From Marinospirillum sp. (lineage in GTDB: Bacteria > Pseudomonadota > Gammaproteobacteria > Pseudomonadales > Halomonadaceae), in assembly GCA_007116195.1 (NCBI GenBank), contig SKIX01000213.1, positions 1-6,516 of the forward strand: a stretch of DNA of 6,516 nucleotides. The letters are read 5' to 3'. A program made the position numbers and the translations under genes. Positions within the stretch are counted from its first letter, which is position 1, and each line of letters opens with the position of its first letter. The notes under the pieces were generated by a model. It was not told the origin of the DNA, searched no databases, and saw only the letters and a program-made list of their open reading frames with translations. Below, piece after piece: positions 1 to 6,345 of this stretch.

Positions 1-917
1 CAAGCCCTGCAACCCAAGTAAAAAGAGCACCTGCCGCAGAAGACTTGGCCGTTAAAGCCATGCAATCAGAAATTCAGGGCTTAAGAGAGCTGTTAAAAGA
101 GCAGTTGAGAGAAAAAGATACCGTTCGCAACCCAACCGAAGCCTTAGTACGTAATCGGCTTTTAGAGGCCGGGTTGGGTTCAGCTTATGTAACCAAGCTG
201 TTGAAGCTGGTGCCTTTAAGCGATGATATGGATGCCGCCGAAGCCTGGGATCTGGTTTTAAAACGGCTGGCAAATGAAGTTCAGGTTTTAGACGAAGAGT
301 TTATTGATAAAGATGGTGTTGTTGCTCTTTTGGGACCAACCGGTGTGGGTAAAACAACCACCCTGGGTAAGCTTGCAGCACGCTATGTTCTTAAGTATGG
401 CGCAGAAAGTTTGGCTTTGGTCACGACCGACTGCTATCGCATTGCTGCTTATGAGCAGCTACGCACCTTTGGACGTATTCTGGGTGTTACCGTCCGGGTT
501 GTAGATGAAAACAATGCGTTGGACCTTACTTTAAAGTCTTTGCGTAGCAAACGTGTGGTGTTGATTGATACTGCAGGTTTGAATGTTCGTGACCCTAACC
601 TTAAAGACCAGCTAGCACTCTTAACATCTGCACAGGCACGCATTCGACGTTTCTTGGTGCTTCCTGCAACGAGTCAGAACAGAGTGCTTATGGATACCTA
701 CGATGCCTATAGGGACGCTGGTCTTAACGGCTGTTTGCTGACTAAGTTAGATGAAGCTGTAAGTATAGGCGAGGTCTTGGGGCTGGTATTAGAAAAAAGG
801 TTGCCTGTTAGCTATGTCACTAACGGTCAGCGAATACCTGATGATGTGACCTTGGCCAGCTCACGTGCGCTCATTGAGCGTTTTAACCGTGATGTGCAGC
901 TTAGTGAAGAACAATAA
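1..917 (+). CDS. flhF: FlhF, SRP-type GTPase for polar flagellum placement (5' partial)
   Basis: FlhF is a membrane-associated SRP-family GTPase that sets the place, and often the number, of polar flagella. The reading frame is open from base 3 to the TAA at 915-917 and continues upstream of the window. The first possible start inside the window, a TTG at 45, is therefore not the true start, and the N-terminal B domain is missing. About 304 codons are visible against roughly 430 or more for whole gammaproteobacterial FlhF. The helical N domain is encoded by about 130-330. It is followed by the P-loop GPTGVGKTTT (333-362), the SRP-GTPase segment TTDCYRIAAYEQL (423-461), DTAG (567-578) and TKLDE (741-755). 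All GTP-binding motifs are intact, so the protein looks functional. Its usual partner gene flhG/fleN does not follow; fliA starts 17 bp downstream. FtsY or Ffh are excluded by the flagellar context and the sequence style. Confidence 0.96.
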   Translation, partial: SPATQVKRAPAAEDLAVKAMQSEIQGLRELLKEQLREKDTVRNPTEALVRNRLLEAGLGSAYVTKLLKLVPLSDDMDAAEAWDLVLKRLANEVQVLDEEFIDKDGVVALLGPTGVGKTTTLGKLAARYVLKYGAESLALVTTDCYRIAAYEQLRTFGRILGVTVRVVDENNALDLTLKSLRSKRVVLIDTAGLNVRDPNLKDQLALLTSAQARIRRFLVLPATSQNRVLMDTYDAYRDAGLNGCLLTKLDEAVSIGEVLGLVLEKRLPVSYVTNGQRIPDDVTLASSRALIERFNRDVQLSEEQ

Positions 918-934
918 TGGAAAAGGCTGAGTGA

Positions 935-1672
935 ATGAGTGCTAATAAGGGCCTGGATCTTTATTCGCAAAATCAGCAGTTGGCAGATGCACGGCTACTT
1001 GAAAAGTACTCTGCTCTGGTGCGTCGTATCGCCTATCACCTTTTGGCGCGCCTGCCTGCAACAGTGCAGCTTGATGATTTGCTGCAGTCTGGCAGCATGG
1101 GATTGATTGAAGCCTCACGCAATTTTGATGCAAGTAAAGGTGCTAGCTTTGAAACCTTTGCTTCTATTCGAATTCGCGGTGCCATGTTGGATGAAGTAAG
1201 ACGTCACGACTGGGCACCGCGTTCTGTGCATCGCAACAGTCGTCGAGTCTCTGAAGCGATTAAAGCTGTGGAGGTTCGCACTGGACGTGAAGCACAAGAT
1301 CAGGAAATTGCTGAAGAAATGGGCGTTACTCTGCAAGAGTATCACCACTTTCTTGCCGATACTGCTGGCTCTCGCTTGTTTAGTTTTGATGAGTTGACTA
1401 GCCAAGAAGACTCGGCATTTGAATTGCCTGATAAAAATAGCCCTGGTCCGGAGGGTGTGGTCGCCGAAGCTCATTTTCAGGAATCCTTGGCAAATGCAAT
1501 TTCAGCTTTGCCTGAGCGTGAACAAATGGTACTTTCTCTGTACTATAACGAAGAACTGAATCTGAAAGAGATAGGTGCAGTTCTTTCTGTCAGTGAGTCT
1601 CGTGTGAGTCAAATTCTTAGCCAGGCGGCAGCTCGGTTAAGAGTCAAGCTAACGGATTGGAAAAGTGTATAG
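935..1672 (+). CDS. fliA: FliA, flagellar sigma-28 factor
   Basis: This is the alternative sigma factor that directs RNA polymerase to late flagellar and chemotaxis promoters and is held inactive by the anti-sigma factor FlgM. The protein has 245 residues, close to the family norm of about 240-247. Sigma region 2 spans about residues 20-95 and includes the core-binding stretch LDDLLQSGSMGLIEA (from residue 46) and the segment FETFASIRIRGAMLDEVRR. Region 3 covers about 96-140. Region 4 has ALPEREQMVLSLYY followed by the helix-turn-helix LKEIGAVLSVSESRVSQIL (210-228). The ATG at 935 is preceded by AAAAGG (921-926) at 8 nt, which is a modest ribosome site. The gene lies 17 bp after flhF, so it is probably co-transcribed. 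In related species flhG/fleN occupies this junction. No frameshift or missing segment is seen. Confidence 0.97.
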   Translation: MSANKGLDLYSQNQQLADARLLEKYSALVRRIAYHLLARLPATVQLDDLLQSGSMGLIEASRNFDASKGASFETFASIRIRGAMLDEVRRHDWAPRSVHRNSRRVSEAIKAVEVRTGREAQDQEIAEEMGVTLQEYHHFLADTAGSRLFSFDELTSQEDSAFELPDKNSPGPEGVVAEAHFQESLANAISALPEREQMVLSLYYNEELNLKEIGAVLSVSESRVSQILSQAAARLRVKLTDWKSV

Positions 1673-1699
1673 TGTGCCCTTCTTTAAGCAGGGTTGTAT

Positions 1700-1705
1700 T
1701 ATAAT
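1700..1705 (+). promoter_or_regulatory. Possible -10 element upstream of cheY
   Basis: The 69-bp fliA-cheY gap, the longest in the window, contains a perfect TATAAT. Its last base is 36 bp before the proposed cheY start. No TTGACA-like -35 lies at 16-18 bp spacing (the bases there are about CCCTTC), and there is no TGn extension. A sigma-28 box of the TAAA / GCCGATAA type is also not evident. An internal promoter is possible but weakly supported. Confidence 0.22.
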
Positions 1706-1731
1706 CATGACTGCTGTTGGCAAGGTTTAAC

Positions 1732-1744
1732 GGAGGTTGCCTTG
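1732..1744 (+). promoter_or_regulatory. cheY ribosome binding site and TTG start
   Basis: GGAGGT at 1732-1737 is the strongest Shine-Dalgarno sequence near cheY and lies 4 nt before the TTG at 1742-1744. The in-frame ATG at 1754 would be 16 nt away, too far for this site. Another in-frame TTG, at 1694, lies upstream of the ribosome site and has no family support. This decides the start in favour of TTG 1742. Confidence 0.7.
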
Positions 1745-2128
1745 AATAAAGATATGAAAATTCTCATAGTGGATGATTTTGCCACCATGAGGAGAATAGT
1801 AAAAAATCTGCTTCGTGATCTGGGATTCAACAACACCCATGAGGCTGATGATGGCTTGACCGCTATTCCTATGCTCAATACGGGTAACTTTGACTTTGTT
1901 GTCACTGACTGGAATATGCCGGGTATGACCGGCTTTGACCTGTTAAAACATATTCGTGCTGACCCCGATCTTAAAGATTTACCAGTGCTGATGGTTACTG
2001 CTGAATCTAAGCGTGAGCAAATAGTTGCTGCTGCACAGGCTGGCGTTAATGGCTATATTGTTAAGCCGTTCACCGCCGCTGTACTGAAGGAAAAAATCGA
2101 AAAGATTTTTGAGCGCATTGAAAAATAA
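1742..2128 (+). CDS. cheY: CheY, chemotaxis response regulator
   Basis: This is a single-domain receiver. Phosphorylated by CheA, it binds the flagellar switch protein FliM and changes rotation; CheZ removes the phosphate. With the TTG start it has 128 residues, the normal CheY size. All active-site residues are visible: acidic pair D11/D12, phospho-acceptor D56 in [11 protein letters not shown]86 in MVTAE, Y105 and K108 in NGYIVKPF. These correspond to E. coli D57, T87, Y106 and K109. The short MNKD extension before MKILIVDDF resembles the [11 protein letters not shown] start I recall for Vibrio CheY and fits the GGAGGT site. Starting at ATG 1754 would give 124 residues, as annotated in Pseudomonas. 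The longer frame from 1694 is unlikely because its extra residues do not resemble the family. cheZ follows after 39 bp. Confidence 0.96.
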   Translation: MNKDMKILIVDDFATMRRIVKNLLRDLGFNNTHEADDGLTAIPMLNTGNFDFVVTDWNMPGMTGFDLLKHIRADPDLKDLPVLMVTAESKREQIVAAAQAGVNGYIVKPFTAAVLKEKIEKIFERIEK

Positions 2129-2157
2129 CCTGGTTGTTGATGCCAGCTTCCGTGTTC

Positions 2158-2170
2158 AGGTGAGTGAATG
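2158..2170 (+). promoter_or_regulatory. cheZ ribosome binding site, tight spacing
   Basis: AGGTGA at 2158-2163 lies only 4 nt before the ATG at 2168. An overlapping GTGAGTG follows. The spacing is shorter than ideal but usable, and no better site or start exists nearby. Confidence 0.5.
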
Positions 2171-2959
2171 ACTGATCAAACCAGCAATCCAGAAAGTTTC
2201 GAGCAGCTGTTGCGAAGCACCACAGGAGAGTTGGTTGCAAAAATAGAGCAGGGTGAGCTGGTTGATGCTGTGAATTTATTGCAGCAGATCAATGATGCCA
2301 GGAATAAGAACCTCTATCTTGAGGTGGGACGCCTGACCCGAGCTCTGCATGATGCGATCAGAGACTTTCACCTAGATACTTCAGCTGTAGTTGGTGGCGA
2401 TGACGAGTTTTCAGATATATCTGATGCTGCTGATCGCCTTAACTATGTGATTGATATGACGCGGGATGCGGCCAATACCACCATGGATAGGGTGGATGAG
2501 TGTTTACCTATTAGCACTCGCTTAGGGGCAGAAGCAAAAGCACTACGCGAAGATTGGGCTAGACTTAAACGTAGAGAAATGAAACCAGATGAGTTTCGTG
2601 ATCTGTATAAACGTATGGATCAGTTTCTTGAAACAACTGAGCAGCAAGCTGGCCAGCTTAATAAAAATTTTAATGAGATAACGCTGGCACAGGGTTATCA
2701 AGACTTAACTGGCCAGGTAGTCAAAAAAGTGATTGTGCTGGTTCACGAAGTAGAAGATAGCCTGGTTGAACTGGTTCGTATGGCTAGCCAGGTTGATAAG
2801 ATTACAGGCATTCGCCACGAGAATGCACAACAGAAAAACGAGGTCGTTGATGACTCACCCGCACCGGAAGGCCCGGCAATCAATGCCCACAAACGTGGGG
2901 TTGATGTGGTGTCAGGTCAGGACGAAGTTGACGACCTTCTCTCCAGTCTCGGGTTTTAA
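2168..2959 (+). CDS. cheZ: CheZ, CheY-phosphate phosphatase
   Basis: CheZ is a dimeric long-helix protein that speeds removal of phosphate from CheY. Its presence fits beta- and gammaproteobacteria. It has 263 residues, longer than the 214 of E. coli but similar to Pseudomonas. The catalytic helix reads AQGYQDLTGQVVKK. D179 and Q183 in QDLTGQ match E. coli D143 and Q147, where the glutamine inserts into the CheY active site. The C-terminal tail DEVDDLLSSLGF (252-263) is nearly the same as the E. coli CheZ tail that tethers CheY, and it is joined to the helical core by a flexible segment of about 35 residues rich in Asp, Pro and Asn. Helical, heptad-like sequence fills most of residues 10-220. 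The gene sits between cheY and cheA as usual, and its stop codon overlaps the cheA ribosome site. Confidence 0.96.
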   Translation: MTDQTSNPESFEQLLRSTTGELVAKIEQGELVDAVNLLQQINDARNKNLYLEVGRLTRALHDAIRDFHLDTSAVVGGDDEFSDISDAADRLNYVIDMTRDAANTTMDRVDECLPISTRLGAEAKALREDWARLKRREMKPDEFRDLYKRMDQFLETTEQQAGQLNKNFNEITLAQGYQDLTGQVVKKVIVLVHEVEDSLVELVRMASQVDKITGIRHENAQQKNEVVDDSPAPEGPAINAHKRGVDVVSGQDEVDDLLSSLGF

Positions 2960-2974
2960 AGGAGCCGATGGATG
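2957..2974 (+). promoter_or_regulatory. cheA ribosome binding site overlapping the cheZ stop
   Basis: TAAAGGAG at 2957-2964 is a strong Shine-Dalgarno sequence whose first three bases are the cheZ stop codon; the cheA ATG follows 7 nt later at 2972. The arrangement suggests coupling of cheA to cheZ translation. An ATG at 2968 is in another frame and is not the start. Confidence 0.75.
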
Positions 2975-5110
2975 AGTCTCGATGCAGATCAGGATATTCT
3001 GCAGGATTTCCTAGTTGAAGCCGGTGAAATCCTGGAGCAGCTCTCAGAACAATTGGTTGATCTGGAACAGTCGCCAGATGACCCTGAGCTGCTTAACGCC
3101 ATTTTTCGCGGTTTTCACACAGTTAAAGGTGGTGCAGGCTTCCTGCAGATTTCACCCCTGGTTGACTGTTGTCATAGCGCGGAAAACGTCTTTGACACAC
3201 TAAGGAAAAACCAGCGCCAAGTTACACCTGAACTAATGGATACTGTCCTTAGTGCGCTGGATAGTGTTAATGAGATGTTTGAAACGGTTCGTGCAAACGA
3301 AATGCCCGACCCTGCCGACCCTGCCTTAATTGATTCACTGAATTACTATGCACAGCCAGAAAGTGAAGCAGGCGAGCCACCTCCCTCACCGTCAGCCCAC
3401 GCGCCGTCAGAGCAGCCTGTAGAAGCTGTTGAAGATGCTTCTGATGTCAGTAATGAAGTAGGGGGGGATATTACCGACAGTGAGTATGAGCAGCTGCTAG
3501 ACGCCTTAAGCCCAGAAGATAAAGCTGCGATGCAAGAAGCTGAGTCAGCTCCAGCTAAGCCTAGCCCAGCGCCTGCAAGCTCTGCTGGTGATGATGAAAT
3601 CACTGAGGAAGAGTTTGATAAGCTGCTAGACGAGCTGCACGGTAAAGGTAAAGGGCCTGGCACTGGGGCTGCAAAAGAAAGTCCTGCTGAGCCTGCACCT
3701 GCTGCTACCAGTAATGATGAAATTACTGAAGAAGAATTTGATAAGCTGCTAGACGAGCTACATGGTAAAGGCAAGGGGCCTGGAACTGCCGCCAAGCCTG
3801 CTGAGCAAAAGAAGCCCGCTCCTGCTTCACCTTCGCCTGCAGCTGAGTCTAAGCCTAAGCCTCCTGCTGCGCCGCCTAAACCCCCAGCGACTCAAGCCAA
3901 GGCTCCAGCCAAGAAAGAAGCGCCTGCTGCAGACACCACAGTTCGTGTTGATACGTCTCGCTTAGACGAAATTATGAATATGGTTGGTGAGCTGGTTCTG
4001 GTGCGTAATCGCTTGGTTCGCTTGGGTTCGGATAGCACTGACAGTGAGCTGGCTAAGGCCGTTGCTAATTTAGATGTAGTCACGGCTGACTTGCAAACCT
4101 CTGTTATGAAAACGCGGATGCAGCCAGTTAAGAAGGTGTTTGGTCGCTTCCCGCGGATTATCCGTGACCTTTCACGCAAAATGAATAAAGAAATCAAGTT
4201 GGAAATGATTGGTGAAGATACCGATCTGGATAAAAACTTGGTTGAAGCCCTGGCTGATCCTATGGTTCACCTGGTGCGCAACTCTGCGGATCATGGTATT
4301 GAAATGCCAGATGATCGTGAAAAGCGAGGCAAGCCTCGTGAGGGCAAGGTTATTCTGGCCGCTGAGCAAGAAGGCGACCATATCCTGCTAACTATCTCGG
4401 ATGATGGTGCTGGTATGGACCCCGAAGTGCTCAAGCGTAAAGCAGTTGAGAAAGGGCAGCTGGATCAGGATGCAGCCGATCGACTGACTGATCAAGAAGC
4501 CTTTAATTTGATTTTTGCAGCAGGCTTATCCACCAAAGAGGAGATTTCTGATGTCTCTGGTCGCGGTGTGGGTATGGATGTTGTTAAAACCAAAATTTCC
4601 CAGCTTAACGGCACCATCAACGTTTGGTCCGAACTGGGCAAGGGCAGCAAAATCATTATCAAGGTGCCTTTGACCCTGGCTATTATGCCAACCCTGATGA
4701 TCAAGCTCCAAGACCAGACTTTTGCGCTGCCCTTGGTCAACGTGAATGAGATTTTTCAATTGGATATTTCACGTGCGAATAAAATTGATGGTCAGGAAGT
4801 TATTATCATTCGTGATCGAACCCTGCCACTCTTTTACTTGCGCCGTTGGTTAGTTAGGGATCCAGCAAAACGCAGTATAGCCACTGAAGAGTTGGAAGAA
4901 GCGCATGTTGTTGTCGTTTCTATCGGCAACCAGCAGGTAGGCTTTGTTGTTGATGACCTGATTGGCCAGGAAGAAGTCGTTATCAAGCCTTTAGGTCAAA
5001 TGCTGCATGGTACACCTGGTTTGGCGGGTGCCACGATTACCGGTGATGGGCGTATTGCTCTAATTCTTGATATTCCTGGTTTACTCAAGCATTACACAGG
5101 ACGCCGTTAA
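2972..5110 (+). CDS. cheA: CheA, chemotaxis histidine kinase with repeat-bearing linker
   Basis: CheA is the cytoplasmic kinase of the receptor-CheW array. It phosphorylates itself and passes phosphate to CheY and CheB. It has 712 residues. The P1 Hpt domain covers about 1-130, with phospho-acceptor H49 in FRGFHTVKGGAGFL. A linker of about 190 residues (about 130-320), rich in Ala, Pro, Lys and Glu, carries acidic repeats at 166-181, 207-231 and 248-272. I see no globular P2 domain there. The P3 dimerisation helices begin near DTTVRVDTSRLDEIMN (321). The P4 ATPase domain has N box HLVRNSADHG (433-442), G1 DDGAGMD (477-483), an F-box-like FNLIFAAGLSTKEE, and G2 GRGVGMD (530-536). The P5 CheW-like domain covers about 570-712. 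All catalytic motifs are intact. With a ParA-like gene downstream, the linker may match the Vibrio CheA region used in polar localisation; this is inference. Confidence 0.97.
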   Translation: MSLDADQDILQDFLVEAGEILEQLSEQLVDLEQSPDDPELLNAIFRGFHTVKGGAGFLQISPLVDCCHSAENVFDTLRKNQRQVTPELMDTVLSALDSVNEMFETVRANEMPDPADPALIDSLNYYAQPESEAGEPPPSPSAHAPSEQPVEAVEDASDVSNEVGGDITDSEYEQLLDALSPEDKAAMQEAESAPAKPSPAPASSAGDDEITEEEFDKLLDELHGKGKGPGTGAAKESPAEPAPAATSNDEITEEEFDKLLDELHGKGKGPGTAAKPAEQKKPAPASPSPAAESKPKPPAAPPKPPATQAKAPAKKEAPAADTTVRVDTSRLDEIMNMVGELVLVRNRLVRLGSDSTDSELAKAVANLDVVTADLQTSVMKTRMQPVKKVFGRFPRIIRDLSRKMNKEIKLEMIGEDTDLDKNLVEALADPMVHLVRNSADHGIEMPDDREKRGKPREGKVILAAEQEGDHILLTISDDGAGMDPEVLKRKAVEKGQLDQDAADRLTDQEAFNLIFAAGLSTKEEISDVSGRGVGMDVVKTKISQLNGTINVWSELGKGSKIIIKVPLTLAIMPTLMIKLQDQTFALPLVNVNEIFQLDISRANKIDGQEVIIIRDRTLPLFYLRRWLVRDPAKRSIATEELEEAHVVVVSIGNQQVGFVVDDLIGQEEVVIKPLGQMLHGTPGLAGATITGDGRIALILDIPGLLKHYTGRR
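3461..3467 (+). repeat. G7 homopolymer in the cheA linker
   Basis: A run of seven G encodes part of Val-Gly-Gly-Asp just before the first linker repeat. It is the longest G run I noticed in the window. It is short for a phase-variable tract, and the frame is intact here. Confidence 0.6.
3467..3514 (+). repeat. Diverged first copy of the CheA linker repeat
   Basis: Residues 166-181 read DITDSEYEQLLDALSP, matching the core of the two later repeats (E-[FY]-[DE]-x-L-L-D-x-L). The 12 bases AGCTGCTAGACG at 3492-3503 recur exactly at 3621-3632 and 3744-3755. The spacings are 129 and 123 bp, so the linker is built from units of about 41-43 codons. Confidence 0.7.
3590..3664 (+). repeat. CheA linker repeat, copy A (25 codons)
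   Basis: Residues 207-231 are an acidic amphipathic block, EITEEEFDKLLDELHG, followed by the basic-glycine stretch KGKGPGT. Compared with copy B (3713-3787), 66 of 75 bases agree. Eight of the nine differences are silent and only the first codon changes (Asp to Asn), so 24 of 25 residues are identical. An Ala/Pro-rich spacer separates the copies. Confidence 0.92.
3713..3787 (+). repeat. CheA linker repeat, copy B (25 codons)
   Basis: Residues 248-272 differ from copy A only at the first residue, Asn for Asp. The copy begins exactly 123 bp (41 codons) after copy A. It is followed by an Ala/Pro/Lys-rich segment of about 48 residues that runs to the P3 domain. Both copies are in frame within cheA, so they form a protein-level repeat rather than a mobile or intergenic element. 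Confidence 0.92.
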
Positions 5111-5145
5111 GGCATAGGTTAATCTTTTGCTAGTGGGAGAAAAAG

Positions 5146-6333
5146 ATGCCAATCACCGTTTTGGTGGTTGATGATTCAGGTTTTTTTCGTCGCAGGGTTT
5201 GTGAACTTCTTGAAACAGACCCTCGCCTCAAGGCGATAGGAACAGCTTCCAATGGTCGGGAAGCCGTAGAGAAAACACTGGAGCTGAAACCCGATGTGAT
5301 TACTATGGACTACGAAATGCCGGTCATGGATGGCATTTCTGCAGTCCGTGAAATCATGGCGAAGCAGCCTACTCCAGTGTTAATGTTTTCGTCTCTTACT
5401 CATGAGGGAGCAAGGGTCACCTTAGATGCCCTGGAAGCCGGCGCGGTTGATTATTTACCGAAAAACTTTGAAGACATTTCTCGTAACACAGAAAAAATGG
5501 CCAAGGTCCTGTGTGACCGGGTCATTACTGTTGCCAGAAGCCGTTCTACTAGCCCTGTTGCTTCCAGGGCGATATCCCGAAGAACTGGCCTGGCAGCAAC
5601 TCAGCCTAGTCGCACAGAGCCTAGCACCCAGCAAAGAACATCTTTAAGGGACCGTATAGCAGCTCGACGCGAGGAAGCCCGTAAACGCCAAGAAGAGCAG
5701 CAAAGCCAGAGAGCTCAAGCTAAAGCCAACCTGGTTCCTGCTAGTAAACCCAAGCCTCAACCACGTCACTTTTCTTTAGTTCTGATAGGCACATCCACTG
5801 GTGGTCCTATGGCACTGCAAACTGTGCTCACACGTTTGCCAGCCAACTTCCCCGCGCCCCTGGTCTTAATTCAGCATATGCCGTCTACCTTTACAGGTGC
5901 CTTTGCCGAACGCTTAAACAGCCTTTGCCAAATACGGGTTAAAGAAGCTGAAGATGGTGATTTGTTACGTCCAGGGCAAGCGCTACTTGCGCCAGGCGGT
6001 AAGCAGTTAATGATTGATAAGCGTAATGGTGGCAGTGTACGCGTGCTTCCTGGCGATGAGCGTCTAAACTACAAACCCTGTGTTGATGTAACCTTTGGTT
6101 CGGCGGCAAAAGTTTATCCTGGTAAAGCTTTGGCTTTGGTTTTGACTGGTATGGGTGCGGATGGTCGAGATGGAGCCCGTATGCTGAAAGAAAGTGGCTC
6201 TGTGGTTTGGGCGCAAGACGAAGCCAGCTCTGTTATTTACGGTATGCCAATGGCTATTGCTAAAGCTAACCTTGCCGATGAAATTATTAATCTTGCGGAT
6301 ATTGCCGACAAGTTAACCAGTGATGTCACCTAA
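5146..6333 (+). CDS. cheB: CheB, receptor methylesterase/deamidase with long linker
   Basis: CheB removes methyl groups from chemoreceptor glutamates, and deamidates glutamines, when phosphorylated by CheA, giving adaptation. It has 395 residues against about 350 in E. coli. The N-terminal receiver (1 to about 125) has acidic pair D9/D10, phospho-acceptor D55 in ITMDYEMPVMDG, and PK in DYLPKNF. The C-terminal methylesterase (about 207-395) shows the triad S217 in IGTSTGGP, H244 in IQHMPSTFTG and D339 in GMGADGRDG. Between them is a linker of about 75 residues (132-206) rich in Ser, Arg, Gln and Glu, including a highly charged, probably helical stretch at 167-195; this accounts for the extra length. 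The ATG at 5146 has GGGAGA (5135-5140) 5 nt upstream. cheA ends 35 bp before. No cheR is present in the window. Confidence 0.96.
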   Translation: MPITVLVVDDSGFFRRRVCELLETDPRLKAIGTASNGREAVEKTLELKPDVITMDYEMPVMDGISAVREIMAKQPTPVLMFSSLTHEGARVTLDALEAGAVDYLPKNFEDISRNTEKMAKVLCDRVITVARSRSTSPVASRAISRRTGLAATQPSRTEPSTQQRTSLRDRIAARREEARKRQEEQQSQRAQAKANLVPASKPKPQPRHFSLVLIGTSTGGPMALQTVLTRLPANFPAPLVLIQHMPSTFTGAFAERLNSLCQIRVKEAEDGDLLRPGQALLAPGGKQLMIDKRNGGSVRVLPGDERLNYKPCVDVTFGSAAKVYPGKALALVLTGMGADGRDGARMLKESGSVVWAQDEASSVIYGMPMAIAKANLADEIINLADIADKLTSDVT

Positions 6334-6345
6334 AGGGTGGTCAAC

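Noticed and set aside
45..47. TTG as the start of flhF
   Set aside because: The frame stays open upstream to base 3, and the N-terminal domain of FlhF is missing, so the gene starts before the window.
1115..1474. 119-codon open frame on the - strand
   Set aside because: It is fully antisense to fliA, whose coding frame is unambiguous, and has no recognisable domain.
1694..1741. Longer CheY from TTG 1694
   Set aside because: The extra residues are not CheY-like, and the strong GGAGGT lies downstream of this codon and would be inside the gene.
2128..2161. ACCTG / CAGGT pairing that could mask the cheZ ribosome site
   Set aside because: Five base pairs across a 24-base loop is too weak to claim without a folding calculation and conservation.
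3346..3795. 149-codon open frame on the - strand
   Set aside because: It lies opposite the repetitive linker of cheA. Its repeats are the mirror of the CheA repeats, and its Ser/Leu/Ala-rich composition is what such antisense frames give.
5181..5187. T7 run in cheB as a slippage site
   Set aside because: It encodes the Phe-Phe of the receiver domain in frame, is short, and no alternative frame product makes sense.
6325..6345. CACC / GGTG inverted repeat at the cheB stop as a terminator
   Set aside because: The stem is only four base pairs plus possible wobbles, no T-run follows, and the next gene begins 28 bp after cheB in the same operon.
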